The notes below the pieces were generated by a model. That model was given only the letters and a program-made list of their open reading frames with translations. It was not told the origin of the DNA and ran no database searches. Below are positions 1 to 7,530 of a stretch of DNA of 34,641 nucleotides, in pieces (position 1 is the first letter of the stretch; the number at the start of each line of letters is the position of its first letter). The stretch is from Gluconobacter aidae (GTDB lineage Bacteria; Pseudomonadota; Alphaproteobacteria; Acetobacterales; Acetobacteraceae). Location of the stretch: NCBI RefSeq assembly GCF_009547075.1, contig NZ_WIPH01000027.1, positions 1-34,641 of the forward strand, in the 5' to 3' direction. Made by a program: the position numbers and the translations under genes.

Positions 1-1
1 C

Positions 2-289
2 ACTGGGGCAAAAAAAGGGGCTTTTCCGCAGGATTTTGGTCGGTCACGCGGCGGATTTACGAGCAAAACCCATGCCCGATATGACAATCAGGGGCGCCCC
101 CTCGGCTTTGTCCTGGCTGGACGCCAGGTCTCGGACTGCACAGCCACAGACGCCCTGATGAAGCTGCCTGCCCCGCCCCCCAAAGCCATGCTGGCCGACC
201 GGAGTTATGACAGGACCGCCCTATCCTGCATGAATTTCCTTAAATATCGCGCAAATCTCTGGAACAGGTCTTTTACCAACGTGGCATAA
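2..289 (+). pseudogene. IS5-type transposase, 3' fragment
   Basis: The open frame enters from the window edge and ends at TAA 287-289. The peptide contains GRSRGGFTSKTHA, a segment typical of the IS5/IS1031-type DDE transposase core, followed by a GFVLAGRQVSD stretch and LADRSYD, which carries a catalytic-type Asp. After that Asp the family normally continues with a conserved basic block and the catalytic Glu. Here the sequence diverges (from about CMNFLKYR) and stops, so the catalytic triad is incomplete. It is an inactive remnant next to the iron-uptake operon. The 5' part may lie outside the window. Confidence 0.7.
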
Positions 290-453
290 ATATATCGGTT
301 TACCTCACGTAATACGAATATATTTTGCTTGTTTATTTTCCTTCACACTCCTGAAAAACTGAATACTACTTTCATGATGTATCATTCAAAGGATGAAACA
401 AGATAAACCGTTAGAAACATTAAATAATTTTTCTGGGCAGCCACAAATCTCAG

Positions 454-482
454 TTGACAATGATTCTCATTATCGAAATAGA
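454..482 (+). promoter_or_regulatory. Fur box over a sigma70-type promoter
   Basis: GACAATGATTCTCATTATC at 456-474 matches the 19-bp Fur consensus GATAATGATAATCATTATC at 16 of 19 positions. It overlaps a good -35 TTGACA (454-459) and lies in the 17-bp spacer before a -10-like AATAGA (477-482). Fur bound here would block RNA polymerase, so the siderophore-receptor operon starting at 514 should be repressed by iron. The site is seen directly; the regulation is inferred. Confidence 0.8.
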
Positions 483-513
483 GGACTAAATCCTAGTTTA
501 ACAAGGCTGCTCC

Positions 514-2790
514 ATGAATTTTTCCCCGCTGCTCTACGGTGCGGCATCGTGCCTCGCCTTGAGTGTACAGATCGCATCTGCAACTCCTTCCGACGCACTG
601 GAAAAACGCATGGGCAAAGCCACAGCCGACCGAGCTGCTCGATCGGAGAAGAAAACATCCCCTCCTCCGGCGGAAATCATCACTGTTACGGCGACGGGCC
701 TGTCCCAGGCGGGAGCATCAACCAAAACCCGCACACCCATCATCGAATCCCCCCAGACAATCTCGATCGTCAGCCGCGACGAAATCGAACTGCGCTCCTC
801 TCCCACCATTGCAGACGCCCTCGCCTATACCGCAGGTGTCCAGGCCGAACCGCAGGGCATCGACAACCGGGTTGACGAAGTGTCCGTCCGCGGATTTGGC
901 GCAGGCGGTTTTTCATCAAACAATAATTTCGTAGACGGCCTGCGCCTTCCCTCCGGTGGCCAGTGGACGCGCACATCATTCGATCCGTTCGCCCTCCAGC
1001 AGGTCGACGTCCTGAAAGGCCCCTCCGGAGCGCTGTACGGCCAGACGGCTGCGGGCGGCGTGGTCAATCTGGTAACGAAACGTCCGACGGAAAAAAGCGA
1101 AGGGGAATTCTTCTTCCAGAGCAGCGGATATACCAATCTGGAAAACTGGCAGGGACAGGCTTCCGGCGATGTGTCGGGAAAACTGACTCATAGCGGCACC
1201 GTCATGGGCCGAATGGTCGCTCTGGCGAAATATGGCGGCACGCAGGTCAATGACGTCACGGCAGGCCGCTATTACGTCTCGCCCAGCCTGACATGGAAAT
1301 TCGCCCCCCATTCGACATGGACACTGCTTGCGCAATACCAGCGCGATGTCGGGGGGTCGACCTTCCAGTTCCTGCCCGCAACGGGCACGCTTTACGCATC
1401 CAAAGGCCGTTACATTGCTAATGACGCCAATATCGGCGAACCCGACTGGAACACGTTCGACCGCAATCAGGCCCTTTTCGGATCGTTCCTGGAACACCGC
1501 TTCAACCGTTTCCTGACGGTGCGGAACAACGTCCGCTACACCTATCTCGACACGCTCTACCGCTCCACGGTCCTCTCGGGCGATACGCTTGCGAAATGCA
1601 CCGGTACCGTTGCGGGATGCGTGGCGGGAGAGACGGTCAACCGCCGTGCCGTCGAAGGCCGGGGACGGTCGCAGGGCGTCGCCATGGACACACAGGTTGA
1701 AGGCCATATCCGCACCGGCCCCGTCCGTCACCTGCTCCTCGCCGGGACGGACTATTTCTATACGGACTGGAACCATGACCGCGACCTCGTCAGGTTGACA
1801 CTGGTCAAACCACTCCTGAACATTTTCGATCCCGTCAGCCGGGGCAGCGCGGGTTACGAAAGCAACCTGTCTCCGCAGGTCTATACGTCCACGATCAGCC
1901 GCCAGAACGGGATCTATTTTCAGGACCAGCTCAAGGTTGAGCGCCTGCGTGTCACGATCGGCGGCCGTCAGGACTGGGCCAACGACAACACATACAATAT
2001 CCTGACCCGCAAGCGGTACATCACCCCCTCGCAGGCTTTCACCTGGCGCGCGGGCGGCGTCTATCTGTTCGATAACGGACTGGCACCCTATTTCAGCTAC
2101 GCCCAGTCCTTCCAGCCCACCGTTTCCGATCCATCCACGGCCAAAAACGGCCTGCCCTTCAAGCCGACCACTGGCGACCAGTACGAAGCAGGCATCCGCT
2201 ACCAGTACGGCAAGAGTATCTATGTCACGTTCGGCGGCTATCAGATCACCCAGAAGAACATGACAACCCCCGACCCCGACGGCGAAACCTGCGGCACCGC
2301 GACCTGCCTGATCCAGACAGGCAAAGGACGTGTCCGCGGCCTCGAACTCGAAGGACGCGCCACCCTTCCGTGGGACATGGCCGTGATCTTCACCGGAACA
2401 CGCAGCGACGCCCGCATCCGGCAGTCCAACACGGCAGGGCAGGTCGGCAACTATCTGCCGCAGGCCCCGAAATGGATGGCCTCGCTCTTCATTGACCAGC
2501 GCATCCGCTACGGCGCCCTCCGTGGACTGGGTATCGGCGGTGGCGTGCGCTACACCGGCACAAGCTACGGCGATACGGCCAACAAACTGGCCATCCCCGA
2601 CTACACGCTGTTCGACACCTTCCTCCGCTACGATGTGGGCGATGCCCATCCCGCCTATAAGGGTCTGATGTTTTCGCTCAACATGCGCAACGTCGCCAAC
2701 AAACGCTTCGTCGCAACCTGTACGGCGGTAGCCGCCTGCTATTACGGACAGGGCAGAAACCTCACCGCCCGACTGGAATATCGCTGGTGA
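514..2790 (+). CDS. TonB-dependent siderophore receptor
   Basis: This 758-residue outer-membrane receptor would import a ferric siderophore using TonB-ExbBD energy. It has a signal peptide of about 23 residues (cleavage near ASA-TPSDA), a TonB-box-like EIITVTATG near residue 55, and a plug domain with SPQTISIVSRDEIE and the conserved VDVLKGPSGALYGQTAAGGVVNLVTKRP block. A long beta-barrel follows and ends in aromatic Trp, the expected BAM signal. The C-terminal CTAVAACYYGQGR segment is typical of FhuA/FpvA-type siderophore receptors. The ATG at 514 follows an AAGG ribosome site at 503-506 and the Fur-box promoter. The stop overlaps the next start (GTGA). The siderophore cannot be named from sequence. 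Confidence 0.9.
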   Translation: MNFSPLLYGAASCLALSVQIASATPSDALEKRMGKATADRAARSEKKTSPPPAEIITVTATGLSQAGASTKTRTPIIESPQTISIVSRDEIELRSSPTIADALAYTAGVQAEPQGIDNRVDEVSVRGFGAGGFSSNNNFVDGLRLPSGGQWTRTSFDPFALQQVDVLKGPSGALYGQTAAGGVVNLVTKRPTEKSEGEFFFQSSGYTNLENWQGQASGDVSGKLTHSGTVMGRMVALAKYGGTQVNDVTAGRYYVSPSLTWKFAPHSTWTLLAQYQRDVGGSTFQFLPATGTLYASKGRYIANDANIGEPDWNTFDRNQALFGSFLEHRFNRFLTVRNNVRYTYLDTLYRSTVLSGDTLAKCTGTVAGCVAGETVNRRAVEGRGRSQGVAMDTQVEGHIRTGPVRHLLLAGTDYFYTDWNHDRDLVRLTLVKPLLNIFDPVSRGSAGYESNLSPQVYTSTISRQNGIYFQDQLKVERLRVTIGGRQDWANDNTYNILTRKRYITPSQAFTWRAGGVYLFDNGLAPYFSYAQSFQPTVSDPSTAKNGLPFKPTTGDQYEAGIRYQYGKSIYVTFGGYQITQKNMTTPDPDGETCGTATCLIQTGKGRVRGLELEGRATLPWDMAVIFTGTRSDARIRQSNTAGQVGNYLPQAPKWMASLFIDQRIRYGALRGLGIGGGVRYTGTSYGDTANKLAIPDYTLFDTFLRYDVGDAHPAYKGLMFSLNMRNVANKRFVATCTAVAACYYGQGRNLTARLEYRW

Positions 2791-3065
2791 ATCCGGCTCT
2801 GTCCTACGCTCTCGCAACCCTGCTCATCGCAGGAGGCGGAGCACTGCTCTATGCATGTTCCGCCAACCAGAAACTCCTGCGCGCGCGCCTGCACGGCAAC
2901 ATTCCGGTTCTGCTCGGGATCGGGTTTCTGCCTGCCGGAACGGCCGTCCTGACGACCACAACGAGCCTCTGCACCGCCTGCCTGATGGCCATGACCCTGC
3001 TCATGATCGTCTGGTGCCTGCTGCCACTGGGCGCATCTCTTCTCGCTGGCAGATCCCGGCCATGA
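2787..3065 (+). CDS. Small membrane protein, DUF3325-like, iron-uptake associated
   Basis: A 92-residue, strongly hydrophobic protein with about three predicted membrane spans (roughly residues 4-24, 38-58 and 60-85). Its GTG start overlaps the receptor stop and its own stop overlaps the next start (ATGA), so the genes are translationally coupled. Small membrane proteins annotated DUF3325 and DUF3649 commonly sit between a siderophore receptor and a PepSY-type membrane protein in proteobacteria. The ALLYACSANQKLLRA segment fits my recollection of DUF3325. The family call is from memory, supported by this gene order, and no biochemical role is established. It probably helps iron handling at the inner membrane. 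Confidence 0.65.
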   Translation: MNPALSYALATLLIAGGGALLYACSANQKLLRARLHGNIPVLLGIGFLPAGTAVLTTTTSLCTACLMAMTLLMIVWCLLPLGASLLAGRSRP

Positions 3066-3361
3066 CAAAGCTGCCCCAAACCCTCGACAACCGGCACTGG
3101 GTCGCGAAAGTCTCCGCCGCCATCCTCGCGGGCGGCGGGATGACGTTCGCCATCATGGCCCTCCTCGGACGGCTCATCGGCGCCAATGGCGACCCCAGAA
3201 GCCTCTCCGCCCAGGCCCTGATGTGGCTGACGGCCGTTCTCTGGGTGCTGGTGCTGGGAAGCTGCTTTCTGTTTCCCACAGGCCGTCGGGCCTGGGCGGT
3301 GCTGGGCGGGGGCTGCGTCGCCCTCTGGGGTCTCTTTCTGCTCCTGAGAGCGTTATCCTGA
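3062..3361 (+). CDS. Small membrane protein, DUF3649-like, iron-uptake associated
   Basis: A 99-residue protein with three hydrophobic segments (about residues 17-38, 50-70 and 76-96). The start is taken at ATG 3062, which overlaps the previous stop. A longer frame begins at 2855 but lies inside the preceding gene. The pattern of an N-terminal span containing AAILAGGG, a second span with LWVLVLGSCFLFPTGRRAW, and a short C-terminal span resembles the DUF3649 family as I recall it. The stop TGA shares a base with the next ATG (TGATG). Its place between receptor and PepSY protein suggests an accessory part in iron uptake; its biochemical role is unknown. Confidence 0.65.
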   Translation: MTKLPQTLDNRHWVAKVSAAILAGGGMTFAIMALLGRLIGANGDPRSLSAQALMWLTAVLWVLVLGSCFLFPTGRRAWAVLGGGCVALWGLFLLLRALS

Positions 3362-4725
3362 TGAAAATCCGTTCCGATATCCTGCGCGTCTATCGCGAGG
3401 TCCATGGCTGGGTCGGGATCTGTGCCGGACTGCTTCTGTTCGTGGCGTTCTTCGCCGGCGCGGTCAGCATGTTCGAGCACCCCCTCCAGAACCTGACCTC
3501 ACCCCAACTCGACATGCCGCCCCCCGTGCCCCTGTCCCGGACACCAGACCTGCTCGAAAAGGTCTTCAGCGCCTATCCGCAGGCCCGGCAGACCTACACG
3601 ATCCTGCTCGCCCCGGACCGCAGCCTTCCTGGCCGCGTGGCATGGCCTGTACACCCGCCCCACGGTCACGACACCGGGCCGATGTTCGTCGCAACACTTG
3701 CCCCCGATGGCGCGCTGGTCGTCCGTCAGCAGGCCATCGCCCCGGTCGCGCATTTCATCGACATGCTGCATCAGGAACTGGGCATTCCCCTGCCCCATGC
3801 AATCAGCCGAGCGTTCATGGGCATCATCGCGCTGCTCTACGGCATGGCCCTGATCTCGGGCGTGCTGCTGTTCCTGCCCACGCTGGCCCGCAACCTGTTC
3901 GCCTTCCGCTTCCGCGAGGGACCGCGCAAACTCTGGCTGGACCTGCACAATCTGCTGGGGTTCTTTTCGCTGCCCTTTCACATCGTCATGGCCCTGACCT
4001 CGGTGGTCTTCGCGTTTCATGATCCCATTTTCGCCGTGCAAAGCCGGGTTTTCGGCACATCCCATGCCTCCCCGCATCTCCCGATGAACAAAATATCCAG
4101 CCCCGTCGCTGCGAACCAACACCCCGCCTCTCCGCTCCTCCCCCCAACCGAACTCGTGTCGTCCCTCGAAACACAAGCCCCGGGCTTCGTCCCCACCACA
4201 CTGACCTATAGTCAGGGCCGTGGCGGCATGATGCTGCGTGTCAGCGGGCAGGACAGCCGCTACAGCATGCGCGGCCCCACGGCAGGCTTCGCCACGGTCG
4301 ATCCCCGCAGCGGCAAAGTCCTGTCCGCGGATTACCTCCCCGGCCATCAGAAAACCGGCTTTGCCATCCTGACGGTTTTCTTCGCCCTGCATTTCGGCAG
4401 TTTCGGCGGCAACGCGATCCGCTGGGGCTATGTCCTTCTGGGTCTTGCAGGAGCCGGCATGTTCTATACCGGGAACCGGCTCTGGATCGACGCCCGCCGC
4501 CGTCGCGAAAAAGCGACGGGCCTGCGCCGGGACAGCCTCCCCACCAGCATTCTGGCCCGCCTGACTCCCGGGTGGGTCGCAGGATGCGTCAGTGGTATCA
4601 CTGTTATCCTGCTGCTGGGGGCCATAAAGCCCGATATCATGACCGGAACCGCCGTGGCGTATGTTTATTATGCCGTCTTCTTGAGCTGTCTCAGCTTTTT
4701 TCTATGCCGACCGCAAAAAACGTGA
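3361..4725 (+). CDS. PepSY-associated membrane protein (PiuB-like)
   Basis: A 454-residue inner-membrane protein of the PepSY_TM type. It shows the N-terminal signature REVHGWVGICAGLLLFVAFFAGAVSMF (first span near residues 18-40), a periplasmic PepSY-like region, a central pair of spans with LHNLLGFFSLPFH, and a later span region with ALHFGSFGG. The recurring His residues near the membrane are a family feature and have been proposed to bind heme or help reduce iron. The ATG at 3361 is preferred over an upstream ATG at 3223 that lies inside the previous gene, because it gives the family N terminus and TGATG coupling. Homologues act after siderophore-receptor uptake as reductase-like proteins, so a role in releasing iron from the siderophore is likely but not proven. 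Confidence 0.85.
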   Translation: MKIRSDILRVYREVHGWVGICAGLLLFVAFFAGAVSMFEHPLQNLTSPQLDMPPPVPLSRTPDLLEKVFSAYPQARQTYTILLAPDRSLPGRVAWPVHPPHGHDTGPMFVATLAPDGALVVRQQAIAPVAHFIDMLHQELGIPLPHAISRAFMGIIALLYGMALISGVLLFLPTLARNLFAFRFREGPRKLWLDLHNLLGFFSLPFHIVMALTSVVFAFHDPIFAVQSRVFGTSHASPHLPMNKISSPVAANQHPASPLLPPTELVSSLETQAPGFVPTTLTYSQGRGGMMLRVSGQDSRYSMRGPTAGFATVDPRSGKVLSADYLPGHQKTGFAILTVFFALHFGSFGGNAIRWGYVLLGLAGAGMFYTGNRLWIDARRRREKATGLRRDSLPTSILARLTPGWVAGCVSGITVILLLGAIKPDIMTGTAVAYVYYAVFLSCLSFFLCRPQKT

Positions 4726-5009
4726 AATCTTCAGGCCCTGTTGACAAAAATCCTATATAATCTGCCAGAGGTCTGATCCACTTTGCAGATCTGGGGCTGA
4801 CCGATGACTGGCAGCGTTACAGGGATCGCAACTGCCTCAGGAGCACCTGCAGGCCCTGCCATCATCGTAACGCATGATCGTGGGGGAAAACCGGCACTGA
4901 TGTCCGGGCCTTTCCCCGCCCGTATCTGGAGCAGAGCTATACTCCGCCTTAGGGGTAAGAACCTATTCTGAAAAATCATTTACCCCTTCATAATATTTAC
5001 GAAACATAT
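4726..5009. other. Intergenic stretch, no recognised gene
   Basis: About 280 bases between the iron operon and the Pho-box-like site hold no convincing gene. A reading with FADLGLTDDWQRYRDRN (around 4780-4830) is weakly like the N terminus of some IS5-type transposases, and the sequence beginning GGCCCTGTTGACAAAAAT at 4734 could be an IS end. Neither is strong enough to call. AGGGGTAA (4951-4958) pairs with TTACCCCT (4980-4987) across a 21-base loop, with no T tract. Confidence 0.4.
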
Positions 5010-5046
5010 TTGTCATGAAACTATTACACGACATCACAGATATGCA
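5010..5046 (+). promoter_or_regulatory. Pho-box-like site and possible -10
   Basis: TTGTCATGAAACTATTAC at 5010-5027 matches the Pho box CTGTCATAWAWCTGTCAY at 14 of 18 positions, with the half-sites TGTCAT and TATTAC spaced 11 bases apart as expected for a PhoB dimer. TATGCA (5041-5046), 13 bases beyond the box, is a possible -10. The downstream phospholipase C makes phosphate control plausible. The site was found by eye. Confidence 0.55.
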
Positions 5047-5110
5047 AACATAATGTTCGCCGCGTTATCACCGCCCAGATTTTATCTTCTTGATGCCGGG
5101 AAAACGCGAA

Positions 5111-7501
5111 ATGAAAAAAAATGGTGTCCTGCTCACCACCTGTCTGAGTTCGCTGGTCTTCTACAGTGCCCATGCAGCTCCGGTCCCTGCAAAAACGTCC
5201 CCCCATGGAGATACTGCCCAGCACAGGACATCACGGACGGCCCCCAGGAAGAATCCCGCCAGAAAAAGCGGCACTCCTGAGGCTACAGTTTCCAACAAAG
5301 CAGAATCCATCGTCGTTCTCGGCTCGGGCGCCTCGCGCGAAACCCAGACGCTCTCTCATCTGGCGCTACAGGAAGTCGCCCCCGGCACCAGCCCCCTGAA
5401 GACGCTCTCGAAACTCCCTGGCGTCATGTTCACGTCTTCAGACCCACTGGGCGCTTACGAATGGTCGCAGCAGATCATCATCCGCGGCTTTGACCAGAGC
5501 CGTCTGGGATTCACAATGGATGGTATCCCGCTCGGCAACCTCGCCTACGGCAATGATAACGGCCTGTCGATCGGCCGCGCCCTGCAAACAGAAAACAATG
5601 GCCCCGCAACACTGGCCCAGGGTGCAGGATCCGTCGGCGTTGCGGCTTCGAACGACCTCGGCGGCGCACTCGAATTCACATCCATCGACCCGACCACGAA
5701 GTATGGCGTGGATGTCGCCGGAACGGTCGGATCCTATGGCACATGGCGCACATTCGCCCGCGTCAATTCCGGCACGCTGCCGGGCGGCGGACGCCTGTAT
5801 GTCTCGTACGATTATCAGGACGCCAACAAATGGAAAGGCGATGGCATCCAGCAGCAGCAGCAGGCCAACGCGAAGTTCATCCAGCCGCTGGGTGAGAAGG
5901 TCAAGCTGACCCTCTTCGGCGATTACAGCCAGCGCGCGGAAAATGACTATCAGGATCTGTCCCTGCAACTGATCCGCACCCGCGGCTACAACGTCGATAA
6001 CATCACCAACGACTATGGGCTGGCCAAACAGATCGCCAGAGCCTACCAGAACGGCACGGCTTTCCCGAAGGGGATCACCAATCAGGACCAGTCCTATTAC
6101 AACTCTGCCGGCCTGCGGCAGGACGCGCTGGGCTACGGACGCCTGGATTTCGACATCACCAGCCGCCTCAAGGGTTACGCCACGGTCTACGGCCATACCA
6201 ATACTGGCGAAGGCATTTACGCAACACCTTACGAAGCCACGCCTGATTCACTGGGTGGCTCCCCCCTTTCCGTGCGAACCACCGAATATGACATTCATCG
6301 CGAAGGCTTTATCGGCGGCCTGACCTACAAGATCGCCCATCATACGATCAACGGCGGGTTCTGGTTCGAGAACAACGATTTCGAACAGGCTCGCCGTTTT
6401 TATCCACTCAGCGAAAGCGGCTATACTGGCAGTTCGGTTCACTGGTTCCGCAACAACCCGTTTGCCACCCAGTGGCAGAGCGCATTCAATACTAAAACGT
6501 ACCAGTTCCACCTTCAGGATACTTGGCAGATCACTCCGGCTTTCAAGTTGAATTATGGCTTCAAGTCGCTGGTCGTCGACAATCACGCCCGCCAGCTCGA
6601 AGGTAACTACATGGGCACCCCGGTCGCCAATACCTATGCCGGAGGGTCGATCACATCAGCCAACGGCTTCCTGCCACAGCTTGGCGGCAATTACCGCATC
6701 AACCGTCACAACGAAATCTTCGCCGATTTCGCCCGTAACATGGCAGCCTTCGACAATTCCACAACCGGCGCCACCAGCCCGTTCGCCATGACGACGGCAG
6801 CCTACGCCGCGGCCAAGAATTCGCTGCATCCTGAAATGTCCTACAGCGAAGAAATCGGCTACCGCTATCACGACCACCGCATCCAGGCGTCCCTGACCGG
6901 CTATTACATCGAGTTTGAAAACCGGCTCGCCTCCATCTCGCCCGTTTCCAGCGGAACGAACGTTCAGGGCTATGCCAGCATCCTGAGCAATGTCGGTGGC
7001 GTTACGGCACGCGGCATCGACGCCGCATTCAATTACCATTTCACCGATAACTGGTCGATTTACGCCTCCTACGCCTATAACCAGTCCACCTATGACGACA
7101 ACCTGACGACAGGCGGCGTGACATACGCGACCAAGGGCAAAAGCGTTGTCGCCATGCCGCGCAATCTGGCCAACGTACAGCTCAGCTACGACGATGGTTC
7201 GATCTGGGGCAATGTCGGCATGCAGTATCAGGGCTGCAGAACCTACACCTATACGAACGACCAGTGGATCAAGCCGAACGACATCTTCAACCTGAATGTC
7301 GGCTACCGCTTCCACAGCCATAACTGGGTGCTGCACGGTCTGGACGCCCAGATCAACGTCACCAACCTGTTCGACAAACGCTATGTCGCCACAGTCGGCA
7401 GCACGGGCTTTGCCGTCAGCGATCCGACAGGCAGCCTCCAGACCCTTCAGGCCGGTGCTCCCCGCATGGTGTTCTTCACGCTGCGCAAGCACTTCTTCTG
7501 A
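5111..7501 (+). CDS. TonB-dependent receptor linked to phospholipase C
   Basis: A 796-residue outer-membrane receptor. The ATG at 5111 is preferred over TTG 5090 because it directly begins the signal peptide MKKNGVLLTTCLSSLVFYSAHA-AP and follows GGGAAAA. A Lys/Arg/Pro-rich linker leads to a TonB-box-like ESIVVLGSG. The plug domain contains LKTLSKLPGVMFTSSDPLGAYEWSQQIIIRGFDQSRLGFTMDGIPLG-type sequence (FecA-like style), then the barrel, ending in Phe (KHFF). There is no N-terminal signalling domain of the kind that works with an anti-sigma factor. The stop lies 29 bases before the phospholipase C gene, so the two are probably co-transcribed. The ligand is unknown; a phosphorus- or choline-containing compound, or a metal chelate, would fit the context. 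Confidence 0.85.
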   Translation: MKKNGVLLTTCLSSLVFYSAHAAPVPAKTSPHGDTAQHRTSRTAPRKNPARKSGTPEATVSNKAESIVVLGSGASRETQTLSHLALQEVAPGTSPLKTLSKLPGVMFTSSDPLGAYEWSQQIIIRGFDQSRLGFTMDGIPLGNLAYGNDNGLSIGRALQTENNGPATLAQGAGSVGVAASNDLGGALEFTSIDPTTKYGVDVAGTVGSYGTWRTFARVNSGTLPGGGRLYVSYDYQDANKWKGDGIQQQQQANAKFIQPLGEKVKLTLFGDYSQRAENDYQDLSLQLIRTRGYNVDNITNDYGLAKQIARAYQNGTAFPKGITNQDQSYYNSAGLRQDALGYGRLDFDITSRLKGYATVYGHTNTGEGIYATPYEATPDSLGGSPLSVRTTEYDIHREGFIGGLTYKIAHHTINGGFWFENNDFEQARRFYPLSESGYTGSSVHWFRNNPFATQWQSAFNTKTYQFHLQDTWQITPAFKLNYGFKSLVVDNHARQLEGNYMGTPVANTYAGGSITSANGFLPQLGGNYRINRHNEIFADFARNMAAFDNSTTGATSPFAMTTAAYAAAKNSLHPEMSYSEEIGYRYHDHRIQASLTGYYIEFENRLASISPVSSGTNVQGYASILSNVGGVTARGIDAAFNYHFTDNWSIYASYAYNQSTYDDNLTTGGVTYATKGKSVVAMPRNLANVQLSYDDGSIWGNVGMQYQGCRTYTYTNDQWIKPNDIFNLNVGYRFHSHNWVLHGLDAQINVTNLFDKRYVATVGSTGFAVSDPTGSLQTLQAGAPRMVFFTLRKHFF

Positions 7502-7530
7502 TCGCAGGCTTCTTCACGGATGACGCCCTG

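Noticed and set aside
976-2817. A 613-residue minus-strand open frame
   Set aside because: It lies opposite the siderophore receptor, shows no family motif, and is the usual antisense opening found in GC-rich genes.
4741-4761. TTGACA followed by TATAAT as a promoter
   Set aside because: The spacer is only 9 bases, far too short for a sigma70 promoter, and the next gene is about 350 bases away.
5851-5865. CAG repeat as a possible simple-sequence switch
   Set aside because: Only a few in-frame codons for a Gln run within the receptor; a change in number would not shift the frame.
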